From Verrucomicrobia subdivision 3 bacterium UBA693 (lineage in GTDB: Bacteria; Verrucomicrobiota; Verrucomicrobiia; Limisphaerales; UBA8199): 64,000 nt of DNA. The stretch covers positions 62,001 to 126,000 of the forward strand of contig DBMR01000010.1 of the NCBI GenBank assembly GCA_002298785.1, in the 5' to 3' direction. The first letter of the stretch is position 1. Every line of letters starts with the position of its first letter. Positions 43,272-52,279 of this stretch are shown here, in pieces. The notes beneath the pieces are model-generated. The model had not been told where the DNA came from. It searched no databases and saw only the letters and a list, made by a program, of their open reading frames with translations. The translations under genes and the position numbers were made by a program.

Positions 43272-45728
43272 TCATGGCTTGCTGGAGGTTGGCCGTCCAT
43301 TCGGTGTCTTCACCAATACCAGTCGTTCCACATAAATGGCGTCCTTTTCGCCGGGTCGGGCATGCGGAAAACGCGGTCCCTCAAATTTGATCCGCGCCCA
43401 AACCTCAAACTGCTGCTCCGGATTGGTTGGCTCGAAAGCGTTGTCCACCTCGACTTGAATGATCCAGCTCCAGAAGAAGTAGGCGTAGTATCCTGGCGCA
43501 ATCGGGAAGGTGCCCATCTGGTACCAGTGGTAACCTGGTCCGGTGATTTCCTCGGCCTTGATGGAAGCGCCGGCCAGAGACTTTTTATCCACGGTGCCAT
43601 AGAGCCCCCAGGGCATCGGTATCACGTATTTCTCGGCGCTCTCCACGTAGTCCGCCGACAAGTCGAGCTTGTTGGCAATCCCGCTCTCCGCTTCGGGGTC
43701 TTTGATGACTTTGACGACATCCGCCCAATTCCTGGTCATTGTCGCGAGGTAGTCGTGGACGCTCCCTTTGGGTAAGGCCCGGAATTTTTCCGGTAACGCG
43801 ACCGAGGTTGGCACCGCGCTGTAACGGCGCATTTCCGCTTCCGCATGTTGGCGTTCGGACGCCTGCTCCGACTCGGGGAGTCGCAGCCGGGCTTGCGTGA
43901 GCCAGGTGTCGAGCACTCGTTGGGCGGTGGACTCACGGTTCGGCGGAGCCAGCGACGCCGGCTTGCCCTGCGCCAGCCAATCCGACATCAACCGCGGAAA
44001 GAGGATAACACTCGCCCGATCGAGCGATAGGCGCGCGTGGCGCACGCGACGCTGCAAGGTCGCGTCGCCTTGCACCGCGCGTTCCGCGCGATCGAACAGG
44101 CGCTGTGCTCGTCCGATGAATCCCAGGTTAAGATAGGTAAGCGACTGCGGCGTCGAGTTCCAATCGCAGTGCGTGTGGACCTTTGCAACTTCCTCTTCCA
44201 GTTCTGCCAGGTATTGTCGAAGATATTTGCCCGCCCGGCCGTAAAAGCCGTCAGTGAAAATCCGCACCAGGCTCTGATAATCGGCCTCTGGATTCTCCAG
44301 TTGCTTCATCATTATCCAGACTTTGAAGTCCCGCATGTCTGCCAGGATTTCGAACTCCAGCTCGGTAAAGACACCCTCGACATGGTGCGTCGCGTAAAAG
44401 TGGTAGTCGGGTCCGAAGGTTTGCGCGGTGGGCATCGGCATGCCGACAGGGCTCGCGTAGGTCACGGCGTAATCCCACACCCGCAAATTCCGGGCCTGCT
44501 GCGCCCAACGAGTGAGATGTTGTCGAAATGCCGCATTTGCCGCCGCAGTGATGGGTTGGGTAGGGTCCGACTCGGTGTCGCAGAGTCGGACTATCACGTT
44601 GTCCCGTGGGCGAATGGTTTTCGGGGCGGTCTGGGTGTATTGGTAGGCCAGGGTGTCGAGGTAGACCTCGGGGTATTTCTCGCGGATTCCATCAGCCAGG
44701 TAATTCACGAAATCGAGCAACGGTCCGCATTCGGACTCCTCCGCGCGCGCGATGGCCTGGCAATTGGTGCATTGGCATGGGTTGAGGCAGTCGTTCTGCG
44801 AAACGCTAAAGACCAGCGGTGGCGGTGTTCCGGCAGCTTTCGCCGCCGCTTCGGAGGCTTCGATGTGTTGGAGCAATTTGTTCAGAAAACCCCGGCGCAA
44901 TTCGGGTTGCGTGAGGCAAAGCTGGCTGCCTTCGGCCACACGCTTTCCATCCAGCAGAGAGTACCACTCGGGATGGGATGCGAAGAACTCTTTCGGCGGA
45001 AAGTAGAGATTGAACGTGTGAACGTGGTAGGGCGGACCATAATCCCGGCACCCGCCATATTGCCCCTCGATGCGAGCGTCACCATCGCGGTTAAGTCGAT
45101 TGCGCGCCGCGAATCGGCCACCATCGCGGCCATATAACATATAAATGTCTCGGTATTGAAGTCGAGGTTGGCCACGAAGATTCAGGTTGCCCACGCGCAC
45201 GGTTTTGAGCCGCGGCACATTTTCTTCAAACGGATTCCACCAGTGCGCCCCGAGCACGTCCTCCAGAAAGTGATAAACGCCGTAGGTAGTTCCGCGCGGT
45301 TGACCGCCCAGAATCATCAGGTCATCGCCGTCAGTGCGGATGATCCACTCCTCCGATCCCAGCGCCTCGGCTTTCAGGTTGTGATCGCGGGCAAATTCGG
45401 TCGAGCCCACAAATACCCTGGTCTGGCTAGCAGATGCCTGGGCCTCGGTGCGGATCTCGAATTCCGCGCCGCTGATTTTGCCCAGGTAACTGGCCAATTC
45501 GGAAGCGGCGGTGCGCTCAGCGACTGAGGCGTTGGTTGAAATGACGATGGTGGCGCGAGCTTTGCCGCGATTCGCCAAGGTCAGTGCAGTGGCCGTTGGG
45601 AGATTGAACATTGCTGCTACCAGCAGAAGAAAAATGCTTATCCCGAAAACTGGCTTGGTTCGCAATCCGGAAAGTCCAGACTTTGATCGCTTTTGCTGGA
45701 GATGAATGTCGGTGGAGCAGGGGGTCAT
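43272..45728 (-). CDS. DUF4838 protein with GH67N-like N-terminal domain (putative secreted carbohydrate-active protein)
   Basis: The 818-residue product has a hydrophobic N-terminal export signal (FGISIFLLLVAAMFNLPTATA). An alpha-glucuronidase N-terminal-like domain follows (about 50-170, AERTAASELASYLGKISGAEFEI, ILGGQPRGTTYGVYHFLEDVLG). The DUF4838 region (about 190-500) includes NPCQCTNCQAIARAEESECGPLLDFVNYLADGIREKYPEVYLDTLAYQYT. A C-terminal helical and beta part remains. Such proteins occur in polysaccharide loci of Verrucomicrobiota, Planctomycetota and Bacteroidota, with no established activity. The ATG at 45728 is preferred; a GTG at 45761 is in frame. Neighbouring CE15 suggests glucuronate-containing plant glycans as substrate (inference). 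Confidence 0.82.
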   Translation of the reverse strand: MTPCSTDIHLQQKRSKSGLSGLRTKPVFGISIFLLLVAAMFNLPTATALTLANRGKARATIVISTNASVAERTAASELASYLGKISGAEFEIRTEAQASASQTRVFVGSTEFARDHNLKAEALGSEEWIIRTDGDDLMILGGQPRGTTYGVYHFLEDVLGAHWWNPFEENVPRLKTVRVGNLNLRGQPRLQYRDIYMLYGRDGGRFAARNRLNRDGDARIEGQYGGCRDYGPPYHVHTFNLYFPPKEFFASHPEWYSLLDGKRVAEGSQLCLTQPELRRGFLNKLLQHIEASEAAAKAAGTPPPLVFSVSQNDCLNPCQCTNCQAIARAEESECGPLLDFVNYLADGIREKYPEVYLDTLAYQYTQTAPKTIRPRDNVIVRLCDTESDPTQPITAAANAAFRQHLTRWAQQARNLRVWDYAVTYASPVGMPMPTAQTFGPDYHFYATHHVEGVFTELEFEILADMRDFKVWIMMKQLENPEADYQSLVRIFTDGFYGRAGKYLRQYLAELEEEVAKVHTHCDWNSTPQSLTYLNLGFIGRAQRLFDRAERAVQGDATLQRRVRHARLSLDRASVILFPRLMSDWLAQGKPASLAPPNRESTAQRVLDTWLTQARLRLPESEQASERQHAEAEMRRYSAVPTSVALPEKFRALPKGSVHDYLATMTRNWADVVKVIKDPEAESGIANKLDLSADYVESAEKYVIPMPWGLYGTVDKKSLAGASIKAEEITGPGYHWYQMGTFPIAPGYYAYFFWSWIIQVEVDNAFEPTNPEQQFEVWARIKFEGPRFPHARPGEKDAIYVERLVLVKTPNGRPTSSKP

Positions 45729-45833
45729 AAAGGCAGGAGGATTATGCCTTACGCGATTCACCTAAGCCAAGGTCAATGAATGCGGTGCGGCGTTGGACGC
45801 GGCTGCTACGGTTACACTTGGTGGGCCGATCGG

Positions 45834-46811
45834 CTACCTGGGTGCGTATACCCGGATTTCGGCGCTTTGAGTTCCGTGGACCGGCACAGCCAGGTAAAGT
45901 CGGTCCAGCTCGGTGCTAAAGTAACCAGTGCGGGCACCTGGTGACGTGGCAATTTTGGCCCGCTGCTCATACTTGTCCGGCGAAAGCTGCGAGATGATGT
46001 CCACGAACCCTTCGCCGCAAGTGAGATAGATTTGTTTGCGCTTACCATTGAGAAAGAGATCGTCGACATCGCCGGAGATTGCGAGATCGGTGACCGCTTT
46101 TCCCGTACGGCTATCCAGAACGACCAGGCGCGCGGGTTGACGACAGCCGATGAACAGCCGGTGATTCGGCTCGTCGAGTGCCATCGGAAAGTTAGCCCGG
46201 AATTTCTCCATGGGCCAAGTCTCGATGACAGCATGTTTTTCCCGGTCAATCACCGCAATCTTCGTGGCATCCGGCAAGTTTACGTAGAGGCGCCGGCTGG
46301 ATGCTTCCAGCTGGAAGGATTCCGGGTGTGCCGGGAGCTTGACGGTAGCGACGAGGCTAACGTTGGCTGGTTCAATGATGGCCAGGGCGCCTTCGCCGTA
46401 GCCGAGCCAGGCGAGTTTGGTTTTCGGATCGATCCGTAAATTATCAGCATCGGCCAGCGCGGCCAGGTTTTGGTGCAATTTGAAATCGGTACCGGACAGA
46501 ATCTTGAGGGTGCCATCGTCGCCGTTGGCAACGAGGAGTTGATTTGACTCACGCAAATAGAGGACCCCAGTGGGTTTGGCCATGCCGGAAAGGCTGCGAA
46601 TCCGCTGGCCAGTCGTGAGATCCACCACTTCCAGCGTATTATTACCGAGCGCGGCGACGAAAAGGCGGTTACCGGCGGCATCGATGGCGAAATGATCGAA
46701 GCGCCCTTGGACGCCCGTGAGTGGGATGGTCTGTATGAGGTTAAGTGGCGGGTCAGCGGCTTGAACCGACAGCGTCAACATCACAAAGAGCAGAAGAACC
46801 GGGAGTTGCAT
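45834..46811 (-). CDS. Secreted YncE-like beta-propeller protein
   Basis: The 325-residue product has a signal peptide (LLLFVMLTLSVQA, residues 1-18). Repeated propeller blades of the YVTN/YncE kind follow: FDHFAIDAAGNRLFVAALGNNTLEVVDLTTGQ, LLVANGDDGTLKIL, RRLYVNLPDATKIAVIDREKH, HRLFIGCRQPARLVVLDSRTGK. Such proteins are ligand or protein binders; no catalytic residues can be named. It starts 3 bases after the stop of the lectin-like gene, which indicates an operon. Confidence 0.82.
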   Translation of the reverse strand: MQLPVLLLFVMLTLSVQAADPPLNLIQTIPLTGVQGRFDHFAIDAAGNRLFVAALGNNTLEVVDLTTGQRIRSLSGMAKPTGVLYLRESNQLLVANGDDGTLKILSGTDFKLHQNLAALADADNLRIDPKTKLAWLGYGEGALAIIEPANVSLVATVKLPAHPESFQLEASSRRLYVNLPDATKIAVIDREKHAVIETWPMEKFRANFPMALDEPNHRLFIGCRQPARLVVLDSRTGKAVTDLAISGDVDDLFLNGKRKQIYLTCGEGFVDIISQLSPDKYEQRAKIATSPGARTGYFSTELDRLYLAVPVHGTQSAEIRVYAPR

Positions 46812-46814
46812 GGA

Positions 46815-47438
46815 TTACTGGCCTCCGTAACTGAAATCATCGAATAACGTCACACTGTCAGCCTTGGTCCAAACTCCCACCTTTCCGGCATCGGAGAAGC
46901 TGTCGTCCGTGGCTTCAATGACCTTCCTGCCATCGAAGATCACCGCAAACTTGTTGTCCTGAAATTCCACGCGCAAGGTATGCCAGGCGCCGGGCGCTAC
47001 TTTGGTGTCGACGTTCTTGAATGAGACGCGCTTGCCTTTGATCGTGTGGTAAATAGTCACGTTGTCCTCGAGGGCATTGGCGCGGGCAATGTAGTAATTC
47101 TCGGCATCCTGACAGCGCCAGATGACTCCGCCGGCCTGGTCCACTTTGCCGGACACAGGTCTGAATTTCACCGCCACAAAGCCGTCCTTGATGCTGGTAT
47201 CGTTCTTGAAACAGATCGGGTAAGTCGCTTCGCCGGATTGTCTTAGCACATTCGGTTTGCTGGGAGCCGAAGTGTCAGAGATAACCGTCCATTCCGGCTG
47301 GCCCTGGCCCGTTTTGGTGGCCGTCCAACCTGGAGGTGGCGCGCCCGCTTTAAGGTCGTCAAAGGTGTTGGTGACCGCGCCGCAGGCCGTGTTCGACAAC
47401 AGGGCTGCGGCGAATAGGACGGAGAATCCTCGCTTCAT
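46815..47438 (-). CDS. Secreted concanavalin/lectin-fold-like (DUF1080-like) protein
   Basis: The 207-residue product has a signal peptide (LFAAALLSNTACGA, about residue 20) and a single beta-sandwich-like domain: WTVISDTSAPSKPNVLRQSG, DGFVAVKFRPVSGKVDQAGGVIWRCQDAENYYIARANALEDNV, PGAWHTLRVEFQDNKFAVIFDG, then KVGVWTKADSVTLFDDF. This is the LamG/DUF1080 (3-keto-disaccharide hydrolase-like) pattern. An AAGGA at about 8 bases supports the ATG at 47438; the longer ORF to 47549 adds unrelated residues. It is the first gene of the minus-strand glycan set. Confidence 0.78.
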   Translation of the reverse strand: MKRGFSVLFAAALLSNTACGAVTNTFDDLKAGAPPPGWTATKTGQGQPEWTVISDTSAPSKPNVLRQSGEATYPICFKNDTSIKDGFVAVKFRPVSGKVDQAGGVIWRCQDAENYYIARANALEDNVTIYHTIKGKRVSFKNVDTKVAPGAWHTLRVEFQDNKFAVIFDGRKVIEATDDSFSDAGKVGVWTKADSVTLFDDFSYGGQ

Positions 47439-47557
47439 GTCGGTTTCCTTTGTCGTGCTATGGTTTAGTCGTGTAGCGCTGGCGCCGTGGCCGTTAATCC
47501 AGCCCGAGGGCCGGCGTCTGAACCACCGAGCGGGCACGCCGTCCTTCAACTATACCA

Positions 47558-48079
47558 CTACTTCCTGACGGCTAGAGCTTCCTTGCCGTTGGAATGGTGC
47601 TTCAGAAAGAGGGCGAGGTGTTCCGGGTGCTTCTCCCAGAACTTGACCAACTGGGCGAACAACGCCAGCGTGCGTGGCTTAAGGTGGTGCTCAATGCCTT
47701 CCACCTCCGCCTGAATGGTCTCGCCGTCCAACCCCATCAGTTCCAACAGCCGGGTCAGGGTTTCGTGCCGCGTCTTGATATGCTCGGCCACCTTCCGGCC
47801 GGAAGGGGTGAGGCTGAATCCGCGATAGCGCTCGTAATTGACATAACCGCGGGCGGCGAGCCGGCGCACCATGTTGGACACGGTCGAGCGGCTGAGACGC
47901 AGCGCGGCGGCGATATCCGTCACGCGGGCATACCCCTTGCTGTCCACCAGTTCCTGAATGCGCTCCAGGTGATCCTCGGTGGACTCCGACCGGTCGGCCA
48001 ACCTCCGGGCCGCACAGGTGTGCTGCTGGCTTTTCACCGCCCCGGTTTTAGCAGCGCGCGGCGCGCAAGGGAAGTCCAT
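47558..48079 (-). CDS. mntR: Manganese-responsive DtxR-family repressor MntR
   Basis: The 173-residue product has the DtxR/MntR winged helix (VTDIAAALRLSRSTVSNMVRRLAARGYVNYERYRGFSLTPSG). Metal-site residues typical of MntR follow: D and E in STEDHLERIQEL, H in KTRHETL, and the E...E-H cluster in AEVEGIEHHL. There is no SH3-like third domain, as in MntR. Length beyond the usual 140-155 residues comes from an N-terminal extension of about 30; a GTG at codon 16 is an alternative start. It is divergent from mntH with 61 bases between start codons, where candidate operators lie. Confidence 0.93.
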   Translation of the reverse strand: MDFPCAPRAAKTGAVKSQQHTCAARRLADRSESTEDHLERIQELVDSKGYARVTDIAAALRLSRSTVSNMVRRLAARGYVNYERYRGFSLTPSGRKVAEHIKTRHETLTRLLELMGLDGETIQAEVEGIEHHLKPRTLALFAQLVKFWEKHPEHLALFLKHHSNGKEALAVRK

Positions 48080-48091
48080 TTTGCCCGCACA

Positions 48092-48111
48092 TTGTTTTTA
48101 GCCTAAAACAA
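48092..48111. promoter_or_regulatory. Candidate MntR operator 1 between mntR and mntH
   Basis: TTGTTTTTAGCCTAAAACAA has 7-bp outer arms TTGTTTT and AAAACAA around a 6-base centre. It lies 12 bases upstream of mntR and 29 bases upstream of mntH, where a dimeric DtxR-family repressor would control both. Confidence 0.6.
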
Positions 48112-48114
48112 TTT

Positions 48115-48130
48115 ATTTGCCTTAACAAAC
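48115..48130. promoter_or_regulatory. Candidate MntR operator 2 upstream of mntH
   Basis: The stretch ATTTGCCTTAACAAAC resembles the MntR half-site TTTGCCTTAA known from Bacillus-type operators. TTTG-N6-CAAA forms a short inverted repeat. It sits 10 bases before the mntH start codon. Confidence 0.45.
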
Positions 48131-48140
48131 AAGTTGGGCT

Positions 48141-49535
48141 ATGAGTAACCATGAGTTTGGGTTTATGAAGATGAACGGCGGAGTGGAGACGGAATTTTTC
48201 GGGGCCACCGGCTGGCGCCGGCCGGCGACCCGTCCCTCGCTGCCGGAGTCGTTCAGCTCGGTGTCCGTGCCGGGTCCCACGGCTTCCTTCTGGCGTAAGT
48301 TCCTGGCGTTCTCGGGTCCGGGCTACTTGGTGGCCGTTGGCTATATGGATCCTGGCAACTGGGCCACCAGTCTCGCGGGCGGCTCCGCCTTCGGTTACAC
48401 GCTGCTGTGCGTCATCCTGCTTTCGAACCTCATGGCGATCCTGTTTCAGCGCCTGGCACTGAAACTTGGCGTCGCCGCCGAACGGGATCTGGCCCAGGCC
48501 TGCCGCGACCACTTTTCTCCCCCGGCGAATTACGCGCTGTGGATTGCCTGCGAAATCGCCATTGCGGCGTGTGACCTGGCGGAGGTGATCGGCTCAGCCA
48601 TCGCCCTCAACCTGTTGTTCGGCATTCCCATTGTGCTGGGCGTCTGCATTACGGCGGTGGATGTGCTGGTGATCATGTTCCTGCAGCACCGGGGTTTTCG
48701 CTATCTCGAAGCGCTCGTCGTGACCCTGATCGCCACGATCGCCGGTTGTTTCCTGCTCGAAATAATCTTCTCGCGGCCTGATTTTCGCCAACTCCTCGGT
48801 GGGTTCATCCCCTCGCCGCAGGTGATTCAAAATCCCGGAATGCTGTTTCTCGCGATTGGAATTTTGGGAGCCACGGTGATGCCGCATAACCTCTATCTCC
48901 ATTCCGCGATTGTCCAAACCCGCAACTATCCGAGGACTCTGGAAGGGAAGCGGGATGCCATTCGCTTCGGCACACTCGACTCGACGGTGGCGCTTATGGG
49001 CGCGCTGTTCATTAATGGCGCGATCCTGGTGGTGGCCGCCTCTGTATTCCACACGGCGGGCAAGACAGATGTAGCCGAGATTCAGGACGCCCACAAACTG
49101 TTATCACCCATGCTGGGAGTGGGCGCCGCCGGCACACTGTTCGCCGTGGCGCTGCTGGCTTCGGGGCAGAATTCGACCCTCACCGGCACGCTAGCCGGCC
49201 AGATCGTGATGGAAGGATTTCTCAACCTGCGCCTGCGCCCGTGGCTGCGCCGCGCCATCACCCGCGGAATCGCAATTATCCCGGCGGTAATCGCCAGCGC
49301 TCTTTATGGCGAAAGCGGCACGGCCAAGCTCCTGATTTGGAGCCAGGTTATTCTGTGCCTGCAACTTCCTTTCGCTGTGGTGCCGTTGGTTGCCTTTACC
49401 AGCAGCAAAGCCAAGATGGGCGAATTTGCGAACCACCGGCTGACGCGGATCGCCGCCTGGTCGTGCGCTCTGCTGATTTGCCTGCTCAACGCCAAGCTTC
49501 TTTGGGACCTCCTCTTTGGCGGTACCGGCCATTAG
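48141..49535 (+). CDS. mntH: Nramp-type Mn2+/Fe2+:H+ symporter
   Basis: The 464-residue inner-membrane protein has the Nramp metal-site motifs: MDPGNWAT in TM1 (D70, N73) and ATVMPHNLYLHSAIVQTR in TM6. DLAEVIGSAIALNLLFG is also present. An N-terminal extension of about 45 residues (Gly/Pro/Ser-rich, charged) precedes the core and has no recognised role. It imports manganese and is divergent from mntR, the usual arrangement for Mn-dependent repression. Candidate operators lie in between. ATG 48141 is the first in-frame methionine; residue 9 or 11 could also start. Confidence 0.95.
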   Translation: MSNHEFGFMKMNGGVETEFFGATGWRRPATRPSLPESFSSVSVPGPTASFWRKFLAFSGPGYLVAVGYMDPGNWATSLAGGSAFGYTLLCVILLSNLMAILFQRLALKLGVAAERDLAQACRDHFSPPANYALWIACEIAIAACDLAEVIGSAIALNLLFGIPIVLGVCITAVDVLVIMFLQHRGFRYLEALVVTLIATIAGCFLLEIIFSRPDFRQLLGGFIPSPQVIQNPGMLFLAIGILGATVMPHNLYLHSAIVQTRNYPRTLEGKRDAIRFGTLDSTVALMGALFINGAILVVAASVFHTAGKTDVAEIQDAHKLLSPMLGVGAAGTLFAVALLASGQNSTLTGTLAGQIVMEGFLNLRLRPWLRRAITRGIAIIPAVIASALYGESGTAKLLIWSQVILCLQLPFAVVPLVAFTSSKAKMGEFANHRLTRIAAWSCALLICLLNAKLLWDLLFGGTGH

Positions 49536-49594
49536 GGCCCGGTCGAGGCAGAATCTGGCCTGCGGCCCGGCAAGGGCGCTAACAAACTCAGTTG

Positions 49595-50569
49595 TTACAT
49601 CACCCGGTCCCGGAGCGGTTTGCCATCTACGTACCGTTTGAAGTTGTCCAGGAAATGCCGCACGAGGGTAATGGTTTCATTGGCATGTCCCCCGGCGGTG
49701 TGCGGGGTGATATAGCAACGCGATTCGGCCCACAACGGATGATTATCCGGCAGTGGTTCGGGTTCGGTGACATCCAGCCACGCCGCGCCCAGGCGACCAG
49801 ACCGCAGGGCTCCCACAAGCGCGTCCTGGTCGACCGTCACCCCACGGCCGATGTTATAAAAGATCGCGCCCTTCTTGGCGGCGGCAAACCGATCGGTATC
49901 GAAGAAGCGCCGCGTTTGCGGACTGTCGGGCAGGATATTTACGATGTGATCGGAGCTGGCGAGAGCTGTGTTTAGCTGGCTGGCGTCGATCACCGGCACC
50001 CCCTCATCCCCCCGAGGGTGCCGGCGGAACGCCAGGATTTTAACCTCAAAGGGGCGCAGTAGTTCCGTCAGGCGGCTGGCAATTGCCCCGTACCCGAGAA
50101 TCAATACTGTCTGGCCCCGCAGGGGCACGCAGGACGCACGTAATGCATGCCAGGTGTCGGTGCCATTGGCGGTGCGCGTCCTAAGGGCCAACCCCAGGTT
50201 CCGGCTTTGCGCCACCATGAAGCTGAGGGCATGTTCCGCGCAAGCCTCCTGGTAAACGGTCGCACTATTGGTTACCAGGATCCCACGACTTTCCATCTGG
50301 GCGCGAAATTCCGGGGTGTCGTAACGGGTGATGCCGGAAGAACTGACATGGATCCAGCGGAGCCGCTGCGCTTCCTGGATCGACTGCAAATCCGGTTGCC
50401 CGAACGCCACGTCTACTGACCCGAATTGCGGGTCGGGCTCCGCTTTAGCCAGCACGGAAGTGACCGGCTTTTTCGGAAACACCAATTCATGACCTGCCGT
50501 TCCCTCACGCAGCAGGGTCAATACGTCGGGTGGTGTGGCAAAATCGACAAAAACTCTAAGTGAACTCAT
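49595..50569 (-). CDS. D-isomer-specific 2-hydroxyacid dehydrogenase
   Basis: The 324-residue product shows the NAD-binding pattern VPLRGQTVLILGYGAIASRLTELLRPF and the family segment LNILPDSPQTRRFFDTDRFAAAKKGAIFYNIGRGVTVDQDALVGALRSGRLGAAWLDVTEPEPLPDNHPLW (read as separate motifs). It also has the histidine region RCYITPHTAGG. It would reduce or oxidise a 2-keto/2-hydroxy acid; the substrate cannot be told. Cytosolic. It has no obvious operon partner; the next minus-strand gene upstream is 153 bases away. Confidence 0.9.
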   Translation of the reverse strand: MSSLRVFVDFATPPDVLTLLREGTAGHELVFPKKPVTSVLAKAEPDPQFGSVDVAFGQPDLQSIQEAQRLRWIHVSSSGITRYDTPEFRAQMESRGILVTNSATVYQEACAEHALSFMVAQSRNLGLALRTRTANGTDTWHALRASCVPLRGQTVLILGYGAIASRLTELLRPFEVKILAFRRHPRGDEGVPVIDASQLNTALASSDHIVNILPDSPQTRRFFDTDRFAAAKKGAIFYNIGRGVTVDQDALVGALRSGRLGAAWLDVTEPEPLPDNHPLWAESRCYITPHTAGGHANETITLVRHFLDNFKRYVDGKPLRDRVM

Positions 50570-50722
50570 GACAACTCGCGCCCAGTCTCAGTTCGCGGTT
50601 GCGGGGCGTCAATACGTTTCCCAAGGATCGAAGCTTCATCAACTCAGGCGCGATTTCGACCATTGCCGCCGGCAATTCCAGGCGGGGGAATTTCGCGCCC
50701 GGGAGCCTGGTGCTTCTGGTGG

Positions 50723-51511
50723 CTATTTCAAATGCCAACGAATGGTGTAGCGCCAGTTATCTTCTGGTTTAAAGGCCTGGGATCCTTTTTCGCTGGTAGT
50801 AAATTCACCGGTACTGCGATTGTCCACTTCGTCCGTGCAGACATCCTCATCAACATCATCCAACTGCATTTTGAAAGTGCATTTCTGACCGGCCTTTACC
50901 TTCGGCAGTTCCAGGGCCAAAGGGATGGTGACCTGGTTCTTGTCGTAACCTTTGCCTTCGATGCGGTAGCGGCTGGTAACGTCGTCAACCTTCGCTTCAA
51001 AGCACAAATACCAGGTGGCGCTTTGGGGAGTGTCTTCCATGGCGATTTCATCAATCACCAGAGTGGTGGCGGCGCTCGTGGCTTTTACGCGCTGGTAATT
51101 ATCCAGGCCGGGCTTCATTTGCTCGCGGACCTTGTCGAAATTGGCCGCCATTATCCACGAATCACCCTCGAGCCGGTAAATCGCGGTGTATTCATCATCC
51201 ACATCCCTCATGTTTGAAGCCGAACCGCCCGCACGCAGATTGACGAAATGGGCCGTCGGGAACGGACCGAGTTTGTCCAGTTTCAAATCGCCTTCAACGT
51301 GGATAATGACCCGGTCTTCGGCCCCAAGGATTTCGAAGACGAATTTGTCTTTGGTGACGGTGATGGCCTGACTGTAATCCTGCCCCTGGTCGTTGACTTT
51401 TTTTACCGACCACTTGCCGGCCAGTGCTTCCAGGTCACCCGCCGCAACGACGGTCTGAGTGATCAGTGATGCGGCCACAGCGAAGCAGCAAAGAATTGGA
51501 CGATTGCTCAT
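50723..51511 (-). CDS. Secreted protein of unknown function (lipocalin-like domain possible)
   Basis: The 262-residue product has a signal peptide (ILCCFAVAASLITQTVVAAG, about residue 25). It then begins LEALAGKWSVKKVNDQGQDYSQAITVTKDKFVFEI, which resembles the TIGR03067/lipocalin-like domain of Planctomycetota and Verrucomicrobiota, with IYRLEGDSWIMAANFDKVRE further on. A second beta-rich half is unassigned. The ATG at 51511 is chosen because it starts the signal peptide; upstream codons to 51562 look non-coding. Confidence 0.68.
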   Translation of the reverse strand: MSNRPILCCFAVAASLITQTVVAAGDLEALAGKWSVKKVNDQGQDYSQAITVTKDKFVFEILGAEDRVIIHVEGDLKLDKLGPFPTAHFVNLRAGGSASNMRDVDDEYTAIYRLEGDSWIMAANFDKVREQMKPGLDNYQRVKATSAATTLVIDEIAMEDTPQSATWYLCFEAKVDDVTSRYRIEGKGYDKNQVTIPLALELPKVKAGQKCTFKMQLDDVDEDVCTDEVDNRSTGEFTTSEKGSQAFKPEDNWRYTIRWHLK

Positions 51512-51568
51512 GCGATAGAATTGGTTTAGACCGACACTCCTACGCGGGACGAGCGATGTCAACCGACA

Positions 51569-52144
51569 CTAAAGCAAATTAACGGGCAGCTCGTTTTCGG
51601 TTTCAGCTAGCGGTTCGGGCGGTTGTCGTTCGGAAAGTGTTGTGGCCACCTTGCCGGAATCTCTTTGCGCGGAAGTGGCGTCGAACCGGCCACGGCTGGC
51701 ACCGGTCGCCAATGCGGTCTCGAGCCTGGAAAGTGCGGATGTCAGTTGCTCCAATTCATCGGCCGAGGCTGCTTGTGATAGGATTTCCAGGACTGTTAAC
51801 TCTGGACTGCGGGCTCCGCGCATGATCGACTTACCGGCTTCCGTGATCCCGAACAGAGGCGAGCGTTTATGCGACGGGTTCTGCTGGGCGGCGATCCAGC
51901 CACCGGTTCGCAGTTGATCGACAATAACTTGTATATTCTGACGAGAGCTGGATCGATTGCGGGCGATCTGTGGAACTGAAGCCGCCCCTGATTCCTCCAA
52001 ATACTCCAAAACCTGCCATCCCAAGACCGAAACCTGGTCGGTCGCCGCATTGCGGAGGACTCGGCGCATCTGGGAAGAGAACGAAAGAGCAATGGAAAGA
52101 AAGCGCGCTGCAGCACCGGATTGACCGTTAACAAATGTTTGCAT
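51569..52144 (-). CDS. MarR-family transcriptional regulator
   Basis: The 191-residue product has the MarR winged-helix layout: LGWQVLEYLEESGAASVPQIARNRSSSRQNIQVIVDQLRTGGWIA, then a wing NPSHKRSPLFGITEAGKSIMRGA and a C-terminal dimerisation helix. A disordered-looking tail rich in Ser/Glu/Pro follows. The ATG at 52144 is used; a longer frame extends upstream through the promoter. It is divergent from the membrane protein at 52280, with 135 bases between them, so that gene is a likely target besides itself. Confidence 0.82.
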   Translation of the reverse strand: MQTFVNGQSGAAARFLSIALSFSSQMRRVLRNAATDQVSVLGWQVLEYLEESGAASVPQIARNRSSSRQNIQVIVDQLRTGGWIAAQQNPSHKRSPLFGITEAGKSIMRGARSPELTVLEILSQAASADELEQLTSALSRLETALATGASRGRFDATSAQRDSGKVATTLSERQPPEPLAETENELPVNLL

Positions 52145-52152
52145 GACAATAA

Positions 52153-52179
52153 ATTGTAATAATGGGTGATGGTTGTCAA
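52153..52179 (-). promoter_or_regulatory. Candidate promoter of the MarR-family gene
   Basis: On the minus strand TTGACA (52179-52174) is followed after 15 bases by TACAAT (52158-52153), close to the TATAAT consensus. Initiation would fall a few bases before the ATG at 52144, another very short leader. An ACAATAAATTGT palindrome (52146-52157) overlaps the -10 and could be an autoregulatory site. Confidence 0.5.
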
Positions 52180-52279
52180 CTGGAACCAGTCCATTAAATG
52201 GTCCGGCCATCGAGCCTCGCCGCATCGGAGAGGCTTTGACGAACCACCCGTTGCGGCTTAGAGCTATGGAACCACCTTT

